A stretch of 41,741 bases of DNA from Gordonia rhizosphera NBRC 16068 (GCF_000298195.1 NZ_BAHC01000085.1:1-41741), one strand, 5' to 3'. Numbered from the stretch's first letter, positions 7,121 to 15,811 are shown. Notes: generated by a model from the sequence alone, not told the origin. Numbers and translations are program-made.

Positions 7121-8625
7121 CGCTGCTCCTCCTCGTCGGAGAGTTCGTCGTCGTCAATGGTGTTGGTGCCCAACATGTTCCAGCCCTTGGTGCCCTGGGC
7201 CAGGGAGGTGGTCTCCGAGGCGTGGTGGCGGGTCGGGTCGAGATCTTTCGCGGTCAGGACCGAGTCGAGGTCGCCGGTGGCGAACCGGCCGTGCACCGCG
7301 GCATGCCCCAATGCCCAGTCGACGTCGGCGCTGCTGTGCAACACCGCCAGCGACACCGCGTGGCGCATCTTCTCCCGCATCCGTTCGGTGCCGACGGCGG
7401 CGGCTTCTTTCAACCACAACCCGGCGCCTTCCCCGATCGCCAGGAACGCCTCCTCCTCGGCGGTACGCGCCCGAATCCGATAGTCGCCCGGTGTTTTCGG
7501 CTGATGCCCGGGGAAATGCGCGTCGTCGATCGCCGGGGTCCCGCGGGTGGCACGGGCATGGCGGGCCACCTCGAGCGGGCCGCCGTCATCGAGGGCGCAC
7601 ACGATCACCTCATCGCTGCCCGGGTGGTGACGCACCCATACCGACTGACCTAACAGTGTTGCCGGAACGGAGTATTGGCAGTGTTCGAAGGTGATCATCG
7701 GCGTGTTCTTGGGCACCTGGCGGGTCACCCCCAACCCTGCGGTGTGCGGCAGATCCGGGATCGGATGCAGCCGCGGGCGTTCGGCGGCGAGCATCTCGAC
7801 CGGCCGGCGCCCGGTGATGCGGTGCTCACGATCGTTGATCTCGAGCATGAACTGCTCACACGCGGCGACGACGTCGGCGAACGACTCGTAGGCCTGCAGC
7901 AGGTTCGTGTCGGTGGGCACGATATCGGCCTTGGCCAGTTTCACCGCGTTCTCCACCCCGCCCTTGGTCGCCGGGTCCGCGGGCTCGCAGGTGAGCACGG
8001 TGACGCCGTAGAAGCGGCCAAACGACACCGCGTCACGGTTGCGCACCGGCACCCCGGCGATATGGCCGGTGGTGACGGTCTTCTCGTTGTCGGTCAGCAC
8101 ATACGTCGGGGCGCCGCCCAGGATGCAGAACACCCGGTCCAGGCCGGCGAACACGCTCGGCGCGGTGCGATCGCGCAGGGCGATGACCACCCGGTAGCGA
8201 CACCACGCCAGCCACGCCACCAACAACACCACCTTACGGCCACCGACGAGGGGTCCGTCGCCGAAGTCGTACTGCACCCACAACCCGGGTTCGGTCACCC
8301 ACGGGCGGTGCACCCGCGTATTACCCAGTCGCCATTGGGCTTTCACTTCCGCGACGGCCCGGCGTGTGGTACGTTCGGTGCCGGTATAGCCCAGTGTGAC
8401 AAGCTTGTCATGTGCTTTGTCGGCACCGATCTTGCCGTTCGAATCGGTCACCCACCCCTCGATATGGGGCAAGAATTCGTCGATCAAGCGGGCCCGCCGC
8501 ACCGCCGGCACCAGACCGGCAGCGCGCTCGTCGACGGCCCGTTTGACCGTGTGATGGCTGCAGCCGCACAACTCGGCCGCAGCCCGATACGACCCCGTCA
8601 GGTCGTAGGCATTGAGTATCTCCAT
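7117..8625 (-). CDS. istA: IstA, IS21-family transposase
   Basis: A 502-residue DDE transposase. An N-terminal helix-turn-helix (YDLTGSYRAAAELCGCSHHT) is followed by an rve catalytic core with Asp in VQYDFGDGP, Asp in YVLTDNEKT and Glu in GGVENAVKLAK, then a beta-rich C-terminal DNA-binding region. The ATG at 8625 is preferred over an upstream in-frame start because GGAGAA lies five bases before it and the protein then begins, as is usual for IstA, a few residues ahead of the HTH. It overlaps istB by four bases. Between its start and the right end of the element (about 240 bases) lie the reiterated terminal motifs. Confidence 0.92.
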   Translation of the reverse strand: MEILNAYDLTGSYRAAAELCGCSHHTVKRAVDERAAGLVPAVRRARLIDEFLPHIEGWVTDSNGKIGADKAHDKLVTLGYTGTERTTRRAVAEVKAQWRLGNTRVHRPWVTEPGLWVQYDFGDGPLVGGRKVVLLVAWLAWCRYRVVIALRDRTAPSVFAGLDRVFCILGGAPTYVLTDNEKTVTTGHIAGVPVRNRDAVSFGRFYGVTVLTCEPADPATKGGVENAVKLAKADIVPTDTNLLQAYESFADVVAACEQFMLEINDREHRITGRRPVEMLAAERPRLHPIPDLPHTAGLGVTRQVPKNTPMITFEHCQYSVPATLLGQSVWVRHHPGSDEVIVCALDDGGPLEVARHARATRGTPAIDDAHFPGHQPKTPGDYRIRARTAEEEAFLAIGEGAGLWLKEAAAVGTERMREKMRHAVSLAVLHSSADVDWALGHAAVHGRFATGDLDSVLTAKDLDPTRHHASETTSLAQGTKGWNMLGTNTIDDDELSDEEEQR

Positions 8626-8863
8626 CAGTTCTCCGTCAGACTTCAAGAAGGGTCTCTCCCGTGTTGGTTGTCGATACGAGTGGCATCGCCATCGAAACCA
8701 CGGGAGAGGCCCGCACAGCGCAGACGCGCCGTCGGATAAGACAGGTGTGGGCAAAATCGTGTCCGCCGACGGGCACTTTCCTGACCGCAGGTGGGCAGTC
8801 CTTATTGGCCGTCAGCGGGCACTTTCGTGACCGTATATGGGCAGTTTTTCATGTCCGTCGACA

Positions 8864-8869
8864 ACTCCC
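8864..8869. repeat. Target-site duplication ACTCCC (right copy)
   Basis: Right-hand copy of the 6-bp duplication that flanks the IS21 element, in the same reading frame as the left copy at 6222-6227. Confidence 0.85.
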
Positions 8870-9197
8870 TCCCCGGATTGCGGCATTGTTGAGGGGGAAG
8901 GTCCAGCACCCAACGCAACTGTCGGCATGTTCGTGGACTACCTTGCACGCCAGCCACACGGAGCGGCGATCTCTGGCGCCCTCGGCCATCCCGCTCGAGC
9001 ACGCGATCCACTGGTGGTGCAGTTCGCGCGGTCCTGATCTGGGCCAGAGAAAGCGCACCCACCGGCGTACCCGGGGCCTTGATCCATTCCAGCGCGCTCC
9101 TCCCGATTCGGAGCGCCCTCACCTGAGACCTCCTTGCCACCCGCCTCCCCACCGACCATCCGAGAGACTTCCGTGTCGACAGGGAATGATCATCGTC

Positions 9198-10199
9198 ATG
9201 GACAGCACTCGGAGACCAGCGCGGAACCGCTGGTCGCGACGCGACGTCCTGCGCCTGATGTCGGTCGGCCCGTTGCTGGTTCTCCCTGCGTGCACGGCCG
9301 AAGAGCCAACGTCCACCGTCGGCACCCAACGCGCGTGGGGAGCGTTCATCCCGAGTGTCACACCCGCCCCCGGTTCGACGCGCTCCCCCATCGAACAACT
9401 CGCCACGCTGGCCGGCGCCCCACCGCGGTATCTGCACCGCTTCGCCGCCATCGGCGACTCGGTCCCCATCACCGACCTCGACGCGATCGCCGATTACGGC
9501 GCCACCCCGCTCCTCACCCTCGAACCGTGGACGGCAGGCCTCGGTGTCGACCAACCCCGCTACGCCCTCGCCCGCATCGCGGCCGGCGATTTCGACGCCG
9601 ACCTCACCCGCTGGGGCACCGAGCTGGCGTCGTGGAACAAGCCAGTGCTGCTGCGCTTCGCACAGGAAATGAACGGCACCTGGTACCCGTGGTCGATCGG
9701 CGTCAACGGCAACACCGCCGCCGACTACCGCGCCGCCTGGACCCGGATGCGCTCGGTCATCCTCTCCGCCGGCGCTACGAACGTGCAGTTCGTCTGGGCG
9801 CCCAACGTTCTCACGCTCGGCACCTCGGGTTTCACCGCCGCCTACCCCGGCCACGACCAGGTCGACTATCTCGGCCTCGACGGCTACAACTGGGGCGACG
9901 TCCCCGGGCATCGATGGCAGTCGGCATCGGAGTTGTTCGCCGGCAGCCTCGCGGCGCTCCGCGGCCTCGGCGGTGACCAACCGATCCTCATCACGGAGGT
10001 CGGGTGCGCCGAGGGTCTGCAAGCCGAGATGAAGGCTCAGTGGATTCGGGACTTCTTCGGGATCGTCGAGAGCGAGCCGCGGGTCGACGGGTTTCTGTGG
10101 TTTCAGATGGACAAGGAGCGGGACTGGCGGTTCAACTCCTCGGTCGCGAGTACGGAAGCGTTTCGCACGGGGGTCGCGGGGATGTCGGGGCAACCGTAG
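9198..10199 (+). CDS. GH26-like glycoside hydrolase lipoprotein
   Basis: A 333-residue secreted protein resembling glycoside hydrolase family 26 (beta-mannanase-like) enzymes. The N-terminus has a twin-arginine motif (SRRDVLR, residues 13-19), a hydrophobic stretch and a lipobox (LVLPAC, Cys32), so it should be exported by Tat and anchored as a lipoprotein. The candidate acid/base Glu157 lies in RFAQEMNGTWYPW and the candidate nucleophile Glu267 in ILITEVGC, both at the GH26 beta4 and beta7 positions. The ATG at 9198 is preferred over the one at 9186, because AGGGAA is better spaced for it. The substrate cannot be predicted; a cell-wall or environmental mannan/glucan is plausible. It converges on the CHAT operon with three bases between stops. 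Confidence 0.8.
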   Translation: MDSTRRPARNRWSRRDVLRLMSVGPLLVLPACTAEEPTSTVGTQRAWGAFIPSVTPAPGSTRSPIEQLATLAGAPPRYLHRFAAIGDSVPITDLDAIADYGATPLLTLEPWTAGLGVDQPRYALARIAAGDFDADLTRWGTELASWNKPVLLRFAQEMNGTWYPWSIGVNGNTAADYRAAWTRMRSVILSAGATNVQFVWAPNVLTLGTSGFTAAYPGHDQVDYLGLDGYNWGDVPGHRWQSASELFAGSLAALRGLGGDQPILITEVGCAEGLQAEMKAQWIRDFFGIVESEPRVDGFLWFQMDKERDWRFNSSVASTEAFRTGVAGMSGQP

Positions 10200-10202
10200 T
10201 TC

Positions 10203-11648
10203 TTAGACCCCTCGCTTCGACGGCAGTGGGGGCAGCGTCGCGGTCGGGTCACCCAGGACGACAAGGCTTTCGCGGTCGACGGCGGTGAGGCGCACGCGCG
10301 CCGCGTCCGGAAGGATGATCCTCTCGTCCGCTCCCTCGTCGATCCGGTCCTTGAGCTTCACCCATTGCGTGTAGAGCTCCCCGACACTTCGGAAGTAAGG
10401 GTCGAAGGCGAAGCCCACCGGCCACGGCTGATACAGCCGGTTATAGAGTGCCTTCGTGATAGCGGTGGTGAGCGGTTGCCGGTTGAGTTCGTCGCGCAGT
10501 GTCCAGTCGAATGTCGGCTCGACCTGCCCGATGAACGCCCGCAACGGTTTTGGTCGACCAAGAAGCGACGCGGGCAGCGGCGCCACCTGCGCCGGCAGCG
10601 CGGCCACCGCCTCGACCACGGTGGTGGCGTAGTCGCCGGCGGTGAGTAGGCCCTTGTACTTCGTACCGTGGTCGCAGCCCGCCGAACAACAGGCATGGGC
10701 GTACCAGATTGCGCCGTTGGGGTCCCATCCGTCCAGAGCGGCCCCGTCGACGAAGTGATCCTGGCAGTCGACCAGGACACCGAGAGACGCCGCAAGCTCG
10801 TCGCGCCGGGCTTCGTCGATTGGGCTCGTCTTCCCGTGGCTGGTGGTGACGACCAATGCCGGGCCGCGCCGCAACGACGAGACGAGTTCGGTCACCACCG
10901 CGCGGTCGTCCGACAGATAGTCGACGCCGGCGCCAATTTCGGTGTCACCGTTGAGCAACTTGTAGACCGGGTGGGCGATGGTCCTTCGCATCTCGCGAGT
11001 GATGTCGGCGTCGAGTTGGAGGTCGACCGACCAGACCGTGGCCGACTGCGGATCGGCGTCGCAGTCGGCCCAGTCCGACAACAACGCGTCCACATAGTTG
11101 GACAGACCCTCGTCGTCGAGGTCGAGCCGACCCACGTGGTGCGACTGGGCCAGCGCGTACTGGATTCGCCATGGCACCGCCTCGGGATCGGCGACGATCA
11201 GCAGGTAGCGCGGAACGCTGTTCTTGCCGGATAACCCGATATCCTGGCCGATTTTCGGCTCACTCTTCGTGCCGTCGGGGAAGTAGCGCCGCAGGTAGTT
11301 GTCGGGAAGTGCCGGGTCGAAACGGAAGACCGGTGCGGGCCGGTACGGCTCCCCCAGCCGGTGCTGGACAAGCCTCTGTACTGCGGGCGGGGCATCCCGC
11401 GCCCACGCCTTGTCCTCGTGGGACCACGCGCCGTCGGCGGGCTCGGGAAGGACGACGCCCCAGCCGTGTTGTTCGTGCCACCACTGCTGCTCCGGAGCCT
11501 CGATCTCCGGGCCGAGCTTGCGGCCCGCCGCGGGGAACTTGGCTCTGACCGACCAGCGCAGCGCGTCCTCCGCGTTGACCTCGGCGCTGACCTGGGTGCC
11601 TGGGCCGGTCCAGGCGTTGATCGAGAGCTTGGCCGGAAGCACGATCAT
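10203..11648 (-). CDS. Caspase-like (clan CD-type) protease, last gene of CHAT operon
   Basis: A 481-residue protein of no named family that I can give, but the centre carries a caspase-fold signature: a strand ending in His (ALVVTTSHGKT, His271) and, about 50 residues later, a strand ending in Cys (IWYAHACCSAGCDHG, Cys320 or Cys321) before an Ala-Gly turn. This His/Cys arrangement is that of clan CD peptidases (caspase, gingipain, CHAT). Residues 1-240 contain no motif I recognise; the C-terminal ~100 residues follow the protease core. No signal peptide or membrane helix, so probably cytoplasmic. It is the last gene of a four-gene operon, six bases after the CHAT gene. It may cleave a partner in a proteolytic cascade; that is inference. 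Confidence 0.65.
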   Translation of the reverse strand: MIVLPAKLSINAWTGPGTQVSAEVNAEDALRWSVRAKFPAAGRKLGPEIEAPEQQWWHEQHGWGVVLPEPADGAWSHEDKAWARDAPPAVQRLVQHRLGEPYRPAPVFRFDPALPDNYLRRYFPDGTKSEPKIGQDIGLSGKNSVPRYLLIVADPEAVPWRIQYALAQSHHVGRLDLDDEGLSNYVDALLSDWADCDADPQSATVWSVDLQLDADITREMRRTIAHPVYKLLNGDTEIGAGVDYLSDDRAVVTELVSSLRRGPALVVTTSHGKTSPIDEARRDELAASLGVLVDCQDHFVDGAALDGWDPNGAIWYAHACCSAGCDHGTKYKGLLTAGDYATTVVEAVAALPAQVAPLPASLLGRPKPLRAFIGQVEPTFDWTLRDELNRQPLTTAITKALYNRLYQPWPVGFAFDPYFRSVGELYTQWVKLKDRIDEGADERIILPDAARVRLTAVDRESLVVLGDPTATLPPLPSKRGV

Positions 11649-11654
11649 GTCCTC

Positions 11655-12989
11655 TCAGACGTCTGCACGCAGTTCGGCGGCCGAACCGGGGTCGAGGGGT
11701 TCCAGCACGGCGTCGATGACCTCGGCGGGCACGTCCAGGGCGGCGACCGCGCTCAGTGCTTCGGCCAGGACACCCTTCTGAGCGCTCTCGCGGCTGGCGG
11801 CGGGGACCTCATCCTTGTTGTCCACGATCGTCACCTTGAACGCCATCGAGCCGACATACAAGATCGGTACCGACCAGTTCTCGCTGTTCGCCGCATCACC
11901 ATGCCTGACCTGTAGTCCGCTGCGCGGAGCATGCAGTGCCTCAGCCCATTCGATCTCGCGCCGGCCGCCACGCTCGAACTCCCTGGACACTATCCGAAAC
12001 AGACTCCAATAGAACTCGCTCGCAAACCGATGTGCGTCGAGCGGGCTGATCGCCTGCCGGTGCCCCACCGCCGCCGGAACTCCCTGCCGCACAAGCCCAC
12101 TCGCCAGGGAGTCCTGCTGCGCGCCGGCGGTGGCACTCTTACAGGCGTTGATGACGACCAGCCAACTCCGTCCGTTGACCGTCGCCTGGGCCAGACTGTC
12201 GATCGAGACGTTGATCGAACCGGTTCCCTTGTCTTCCTCGCGCCATGCGAGCCATTCGGAGTTCGTTGCGAAATGGAGCCGCCGGGTGGGCTCCACCGAG
12301 CCGTGACAATACAGGTGTACGAAGTGCGGCGTCTCGCTCTGCAGGCGTTCGAGCAGTCTGGCGGTGGTCGGCGGAATCTCATCGACCGACACGAAGTCGG
12401 TCCCACCGTCGATCTCCTTCTGGATCTCGCGACGGAGATCAGGCTCGCCGATGAGCAGGGCGAGCTTGACGTTGAGCGGCGGAACCGCGGTCCGCGCATC
12501 CGCCACCGCCTTTCGCAGTGCAAGCCACTCGTCGCATGCGTGCTCACCGAGGGCCGACAGCACAGCCAGGACCTTCAGTTCAGGCGGTGCCACGAAATCC
12601 GCATCGGGCAGACGCCCGGCGGGGTCGGTGATGCGGGCAATCGGCCATGCGGGCTGCAAAGCGACGAAATCGTCTTTGACATAGAGGGTCTCCCACGGGA
12701 GGGTTGCCGCCTGTGCATCGTTGATCCGCAAGTACAGGGGGTTCACCTCCGCCGCGGGCAGGTCGAGGAGTCCGTTGATTGCGCCGGCGATCTCGTGGTT
12801 CGCCGTTTCCAGTCGCTGGAAGAGAGCCTCACCCGTAGCTCGGACCGGGTTTGGCCCCTGGGCCGACAATGATTCCGTGTTCAGCGGCCACTCCCTGCGG
12901 TCGCAGACGAAACCCGGGGGCGGTATGCCGACCCGAACGTTGGCGCCGCCCGCACCCGCGCCGTTGATATCGAGCTCGATACCTCTCAT
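11655..12989 (-). CDS. CHAT-domain protease
   Basis: A 444-residue protein with a well-formed CHAT (caspase HetF-associated with TPRs) peptidase domain over about residues 85-380. The lead-in LPWETLYV (97-104) is typical; catalytic His229 sits in HFVHLYCHGS and Cys283 in VVINACKSA. The following LVRQGVPAAVG and the closing strand WSVPILYVG (372-380) are also classical. Unlike many CHAT proteins it lacks TPR repeats. The C-terminal ~60 residues (acidic and Ala-rich) may be an interaction tail. Its start overlaps the stop of the upstream CHAT-like gene by four bases (ATGA). Other CHAT proteases, such as separase-like and type III-E CRISPR Csx29, are activated by a partner; here the candidates are the operon neighbours. 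Confidence 0.85.
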   Translation of the reverse strand: MRGIELDINGAGAGGANVRVGIPPPGFVCDRREWPLNTESLSAQGPNPVRATGEALFQRLETANHEIAGAINGLLDLPAAEVNPLYLRINDAQAATLPWETLYVKDDFVALQPAWPIARITDPAGRLPDADFVAPPELKVLAVLSALGEHACDEWLALRKAVADARTAVPPLNVKLALLIGEPDLRREIQKEIDGGTDFVSVDEIPPTTARLLERLQSETPHFVHLYCHGSVEPTRRLHFATNSEWLAWREEDKGTGSINVSIDSLAQATVNGRSWLVVINACKSATAGAQQDSLASGLVRQGVPAAVGHRQAISPLDAHRFASEFYWSLFRIVSREFERGGRREIEWAEALHAPRSGLQVRHGDAANSENWSVPILYVGSMAFKVTIVDNKDEVPAASRESAQKGVLAEALSAVAALDVPAEVIDAVLEPLDPGSAAELRADV

Positions 12990-14401
12990 GACCGGTCCGT
13001 CGTATGGCGGGCCAGCACATCGTCGAGGTGTTTGAGTGCCTCCTCGACCCCTTCCATGTAGGCCTGACCCTCCTGGTCGAGCGTCCCCGCGCGCTGCTGG
13101 GTCATCAGCGCCGCAAGATCGCTTCGCTTTTCGTCCACGTATCGCGCCATCACCGTGGCCCAGGGCGGAAGCTCTGCCTCGGACACCTCCGGCGTCACGC
13201 TCTGGAACTTCGACTCGACATCGGTGGCCGCCACAGATTGCAGCGCCACACCGTAGTCGATCGTGTGCTCGGCCCTCTCTTCGTCGACGGAGACGAGGTC
13301 AGGTTGGAGATAGAACAGCAGCCGGCGTTCGAGACTGGACTCGGGCCTTCGGCCCAGCACCAGTTGGTAGGCGTACTCGAGTTCTCGGGTGTCCCCAAGA
13401 TCGCCGCCGGGTTGCGTGTAGTCGTACATGAACACAGGGCCGGCCCGGTTCGCGCCGACGGCGTCGGCCATCAATCGCATCCCAGTCGGCGAGAAATTGC
13501 CGGGCAGGGAGCTGAACCCCACCGCGAAGGCACCGACTGTGCGGGCGACGTCGAGCACGTCCGCAGGCGTGACGTGACTCGCGGTGATGAAGTCGACCTC
13601 CGAGGGGGAACGAGGTAGCGACAGCACGCCCTGATCGCCCTGACCGGTGACGAAACTGTGGCAGACGAAGTGGAGGACGTCGAAGTTCTGTTTGCCGGCG
13701 GCGTCCTGAATCCAGGCCAGCCAGCGGTTGGGCACCCCCACCCGACGACGCGACCTCGAAGAGCCGACCGCGTCGCCATCCGCAGCGGGTTCCCACCGGT
13801 GCACGATCGGCTCCGCGCTCGTCGGAGGCCACGTCTTAATGTCATCGGCAAGCTGCGCAGCAGTCGCCTCGTCGACGAAGAAGTGCACACGGGCGTCACC
13901 CAACGAGTCGGCCGCGCGCACGATCTGCCGGGTCGCCAGCAGGAGGGGAAGATCGCCCTTGGCCTCCACCACGGCCGCACACACGGCAATGTCGATCGTC
14001 CCGCGCGGGGGCCGCTGGTCGGGAAGCACATCGGGCAACCGCAGGACCGGGACACCGATGTCGACCTGCATCTCCTCCCACGGGACGCCACCGAGTACGC
14101 TGTAAGGCTTGACGAGGTGGATCCACAGCACTGCCCGGTTGTCGGCGCCTCCCTTCACCCAATCGGCGAGTTGAGCGACCAGCTCTGGAGGGACCACGAG
14201 CTGAGGTTCGCGCGACCGTGGCCGACCGACATGGTCCTCGAAACCGAACGACGTCAGCTGCAGATCGAGGCGGAGGCTGACCCGGTGTTCCGTGCCGTCG
14301 TTGACGACGACCTCGCACGTCACAATCGGTTCCTGCGGTGACTCGTCCAGCGTCACGCGCAGAACCCCCAGCGACCAGCGTTGCGCGATCAACTCTGCCA
14401 T
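12986..14401 (-). CDS. CHAT-like protein with catalytic cysteine lost
   Basis: A 471-residue paralogue-like neighbour of the next gene. It shares the CHAT layout: the lead-in GGVPWEEM (104-111), and a strand ending in the catalytic-type His248 (DVLHFVCHSF). The strand where the nucleophile should be reads AFAVGFSSLPGNF (291-303): Ser-Ser replaces the expected Cys, and a different loop follows. I therefore predict a pseudo-protease that acts as sensor, scaffold or regulator of the active CHAT protein, although serine chemistry cannot be excluded. The C-terminal ~80 residues are highly helical and charged. It begins nine bases after the hydrolase stop and overlaps the CHAT gene by four bases. 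Confidence 0.7.
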   Translation of the reverse strand: MAELIAQRWSLGVLRVTLDESPQEPIVTCEVVVNDGTEHRVSLRLDLQLTSFGFEDHVGRPRSREPQLVVPPELVAQLADWVKGGADNRAVLWIHLVKPYSVLGGVPWEEMQVDIGVPVLRLPDVLPDQRPPRGTIDIAVCAAVVEAKGDLPLLLATRQIVRAADSLGDARVHFFVDEATAAQLADDIKTWPPTSAEPIVHRWEPAADGDAVGSSRSRRRVGVPNRWLAWIQDAAGKQNFDVLHFVCHSFVTGQGDQGVLSLPRSPSEVDFITASHVTPADVLDVARTVGAFAVGFSSLPGNFSPTGMRLMADAVGANRAGPVFMYDYTQPGGDLGDTRELEYAYQLVLGRRPESSLERRLLFYLQPDLVSVDEERAEHTIDYGVALQSVAATDVESKFQSVTPEVSEAELPPWATVMARYVDEKRSDLAALMTQQRAGTLDQEGQAYMEGVEEALKHLDDVLARHTTDRS

Positions 14402-14410
14402 GAGCGCTCC

Positions 14411-15811
14411 TCAGCTCGCTCGGACGAGGGCATGGAGGGCCCAGTAGGTGGCGGGTTTACCCACGTCGCCATGGCCAAGGATGACGGAGTGAGCACGCAG
14501 CGCGTACACCTCCGGTTCACCGGGTCCCAGCGGATAGTCCGTTCCGGGGGCGGGTATGTCGATCGTGCCCATCGAAGCGACACCGCGGGGGCCGTAGCCG
14601 CCCATGGCGGCGTAGATGCTCGGCGGTTCGTCGCCCGCGATGCGCAGCTCACCCAAATCTCGATCCCGTTGCAGCGCGATGTGAAAGAAGAGGCGCAGCG
14701 GTGCGTCTTTGTTCGTGAAGGTGGACAGGATGGGTTGGGCAACCCGCGTCAGGGCGGTGTTGTACCCACCAGGCTGCGCCCGCTGCGGTACTTGGCCCGC
14801 GTCTGCGAGTCCGTATTGATTGATCGCCGGCTGCAGCAGTAGCAGAGAGTTGACCGGCCGATCCGGTTCTGGACCACTGCAGATCGCCGACAGCATCACC
14901 TTGGCACCGAACGAGTGACCGACAAGGTGGAACCGGACAGCGGCACGATCGGGCCGCTCCCCGGAGGCGGCCAACAGGTCGCGCAGCAGGGCAGCCACGC
15001 CCTTCCCGCCGACGGTGGCGGCGCGGTCTTTCATCTGGAACACCGAGAACAGCCGGATGGCGTCCAGCGGCGCCCGTCCCACCGCCCCCGCGGCTTCGGG
15101 TTCATTGTCGCCACCCGGCCGGATGACGGCCGGTTCTTCCTCGTCGTCGGGGACAAAGGGACTGGGCCCCGACGACTGGGCGATTCGATCCCAGGACGCA
15201 AGCAATGCGTCGACCGCCGGTCCGTCGTCCTCGCCCACATCGTCATCGCCGTGACCGTGCAGGCGTCCGAGCAACGTGATGAATTCTCGGGCCTCGTCGT
15301 CGTCGAGCCGCTCGGCCTGAGTGAGCGCGTAGAACCGCTCGCGGTCAGCTTCTCCGACGTAGCGGGCGAGTTCGAGGATCATGGCGTCGTCACGCTCGTC
15401 CTCGACATCGGCACCGGCAGCGCCGATTTGCGGGCCGCGTTCCCACCACGGAACGATCCAGACCGACGGCCAGACCACCCCGACGAACGCGGGCCGGTAC
15501 TTCCGCCCGATCGGATGCGCCTGGGCTTGGTCGAGTAGACCCGCTGTCCATTCCCGATAGGTGGCGATCGCGCTCTTGGGGGTCGTGTTCCAGCCATGGC
15601 TGAGCAGATACAGGTCGGTGAACGCACCGCCTTGGATGGCATCAATGAGAGAGGTCTTCGTCTTCGGTGTGGTGCACAAGCCGTCGGCATCGAACTTGAC
15701 GACGAAGAGCGGCGCCTTCGCACCATCAGGAAGGTCGAACTGTTCTATCGGACCGACGATCGGCGTCACGGGGTTCCCCTTTGGTCCACTCACTTTCAGG
15801 TACTGAAACAA
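14411..15811 (-). CDS. Alpha/beta hydrolase (lipase/esterase-like), first gene of CHAT operon
   Basis: A protein of about 466 residues with an alpha/beta-hydrolase fold split by a long insert. The first strand and oxyanion region is LYLLSHGWN (67-75); the nucleophile elbow is VGHSFGAK (Ser300); a candidate catalytic His is H441 or H447 in ALRAHSVILGHGD. Between them, about residues 125-245 are acidic and low in complexity, a possible lid or flexible linker. There is no signal peptide, so it acts inside the cell. The start is uncertain: TTG at 15811 gives MFQYLKV, GTG at 15793 gives MSGPKGN, and neither has a strong ribosome-binding site. As first gene of the operon it could be a lipase effector or the enzyme that the downstream proteases release. 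Confidence 0.7.
   Translation of the reverse strand: MFQYLKVSGPKGNPVTPIVGPIEQFDLPDGAKAPLFVVKFDADGLCTTPKTKTSLIDAIQGGAFTDLYLLSHGWNTTPKSAIATYREWTAGLLDQAQAHPIGRKYRPAFVGVVWPSVWIVPWWERGPQIGAAGADVEDERDDAMILELARYVGEADRERFYALTQAERLDDDEAREFITLLGRLHGHGDDDVGEDDGPAVDALLASWDRIAQSSGPSPFVPDDEEEPAVIRPGGDNEPEAAGAVGRAPLDAIRLFSVFQMKDRAATVGGKGVAALLRDLLAASGERPDRAAVRFHLVGHSFGAKVMLSAICSGPEPDRPVNSLLLLQPAINQYGLADAGQVPQRAQPGGYNTALTRVAQPILSTFTNKDAPLRLFFHIALQRDRDLGELRIAGDEPPSIYAAMGGYGPRGVASMGTIDIPAPGTDYPLGPGEPEVYALRAHSVILGHGDVGKPATYWALHALVRAS

Larger units (their letters stand above)
6228..8863 (-). mobile_element. Complete IS21-family insertion sequence
   Basis: A 2636-bp element carrying istA and istB on the minus strand. 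The ends start TGTCAAGGGACAT (left) and TGTCGACGGACAT (right, reverse complement), matching TGTC-A-GGACAT. Each end also holds several reiterated internal motifs of the type TGCCC..TG/GGCGGACATGAA and GCGGTCACGAA, as usual for IS21 multiple binding sites. The target duplication is ACTCCC (6222-6227 and 8864-8869). Both genes are intact with all catalytic motifs, so the element may be active and is probably a fairly recent arrival, since the interrupted gene has not yet decayed. Confidence 0.92.
5958..9037 (+). pseudogene. Hypothetical gene split by the IS21 element
   Basis: The 5' part (5958-6227, 90 codons, starting MTREMSDLQHRLDEF) and the 3' part (8870-9037, 55 residues plus stop, ending DPLVVQFARS) are separated by an insertion sequence. 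The 6-bp duplication ACTCCC is in frame on both sides; deleting the element and one duplication gives an uninterrupted 145-residue frame with good codon use. The N-terminal half has a short helical region followed by a beta-rich stretch (AVVVALEDETMSSVLGRL). Family unknown. As it stands, translation runs from residue 90 into the element (stop at 6266) and yields a truncated product. Confidence 0.75.

Noticed and set aside
6494..7483. Long plus-strand frame (329 codons) opposite istA/istB
   Set aside because: Shadow of istB/istA: high-GC DNA leaves the opposite strand open. The minus-strand genes carry all catalytic motifs.
7675..8739. 354-codon plus-strand frame opposite istA
   Set aside because: Antisense shadow of the transposase; low-complexity, His/Arg-rich translation.
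8661..9197. N-terminal extension of the GH26-like gene upstream of 9198
   Set aside because: It would begin inside the IS21 element and read Arg/Pro-rich non-protein-like sequence; the Tat/lipoprotein signal starts naturally at 9198.
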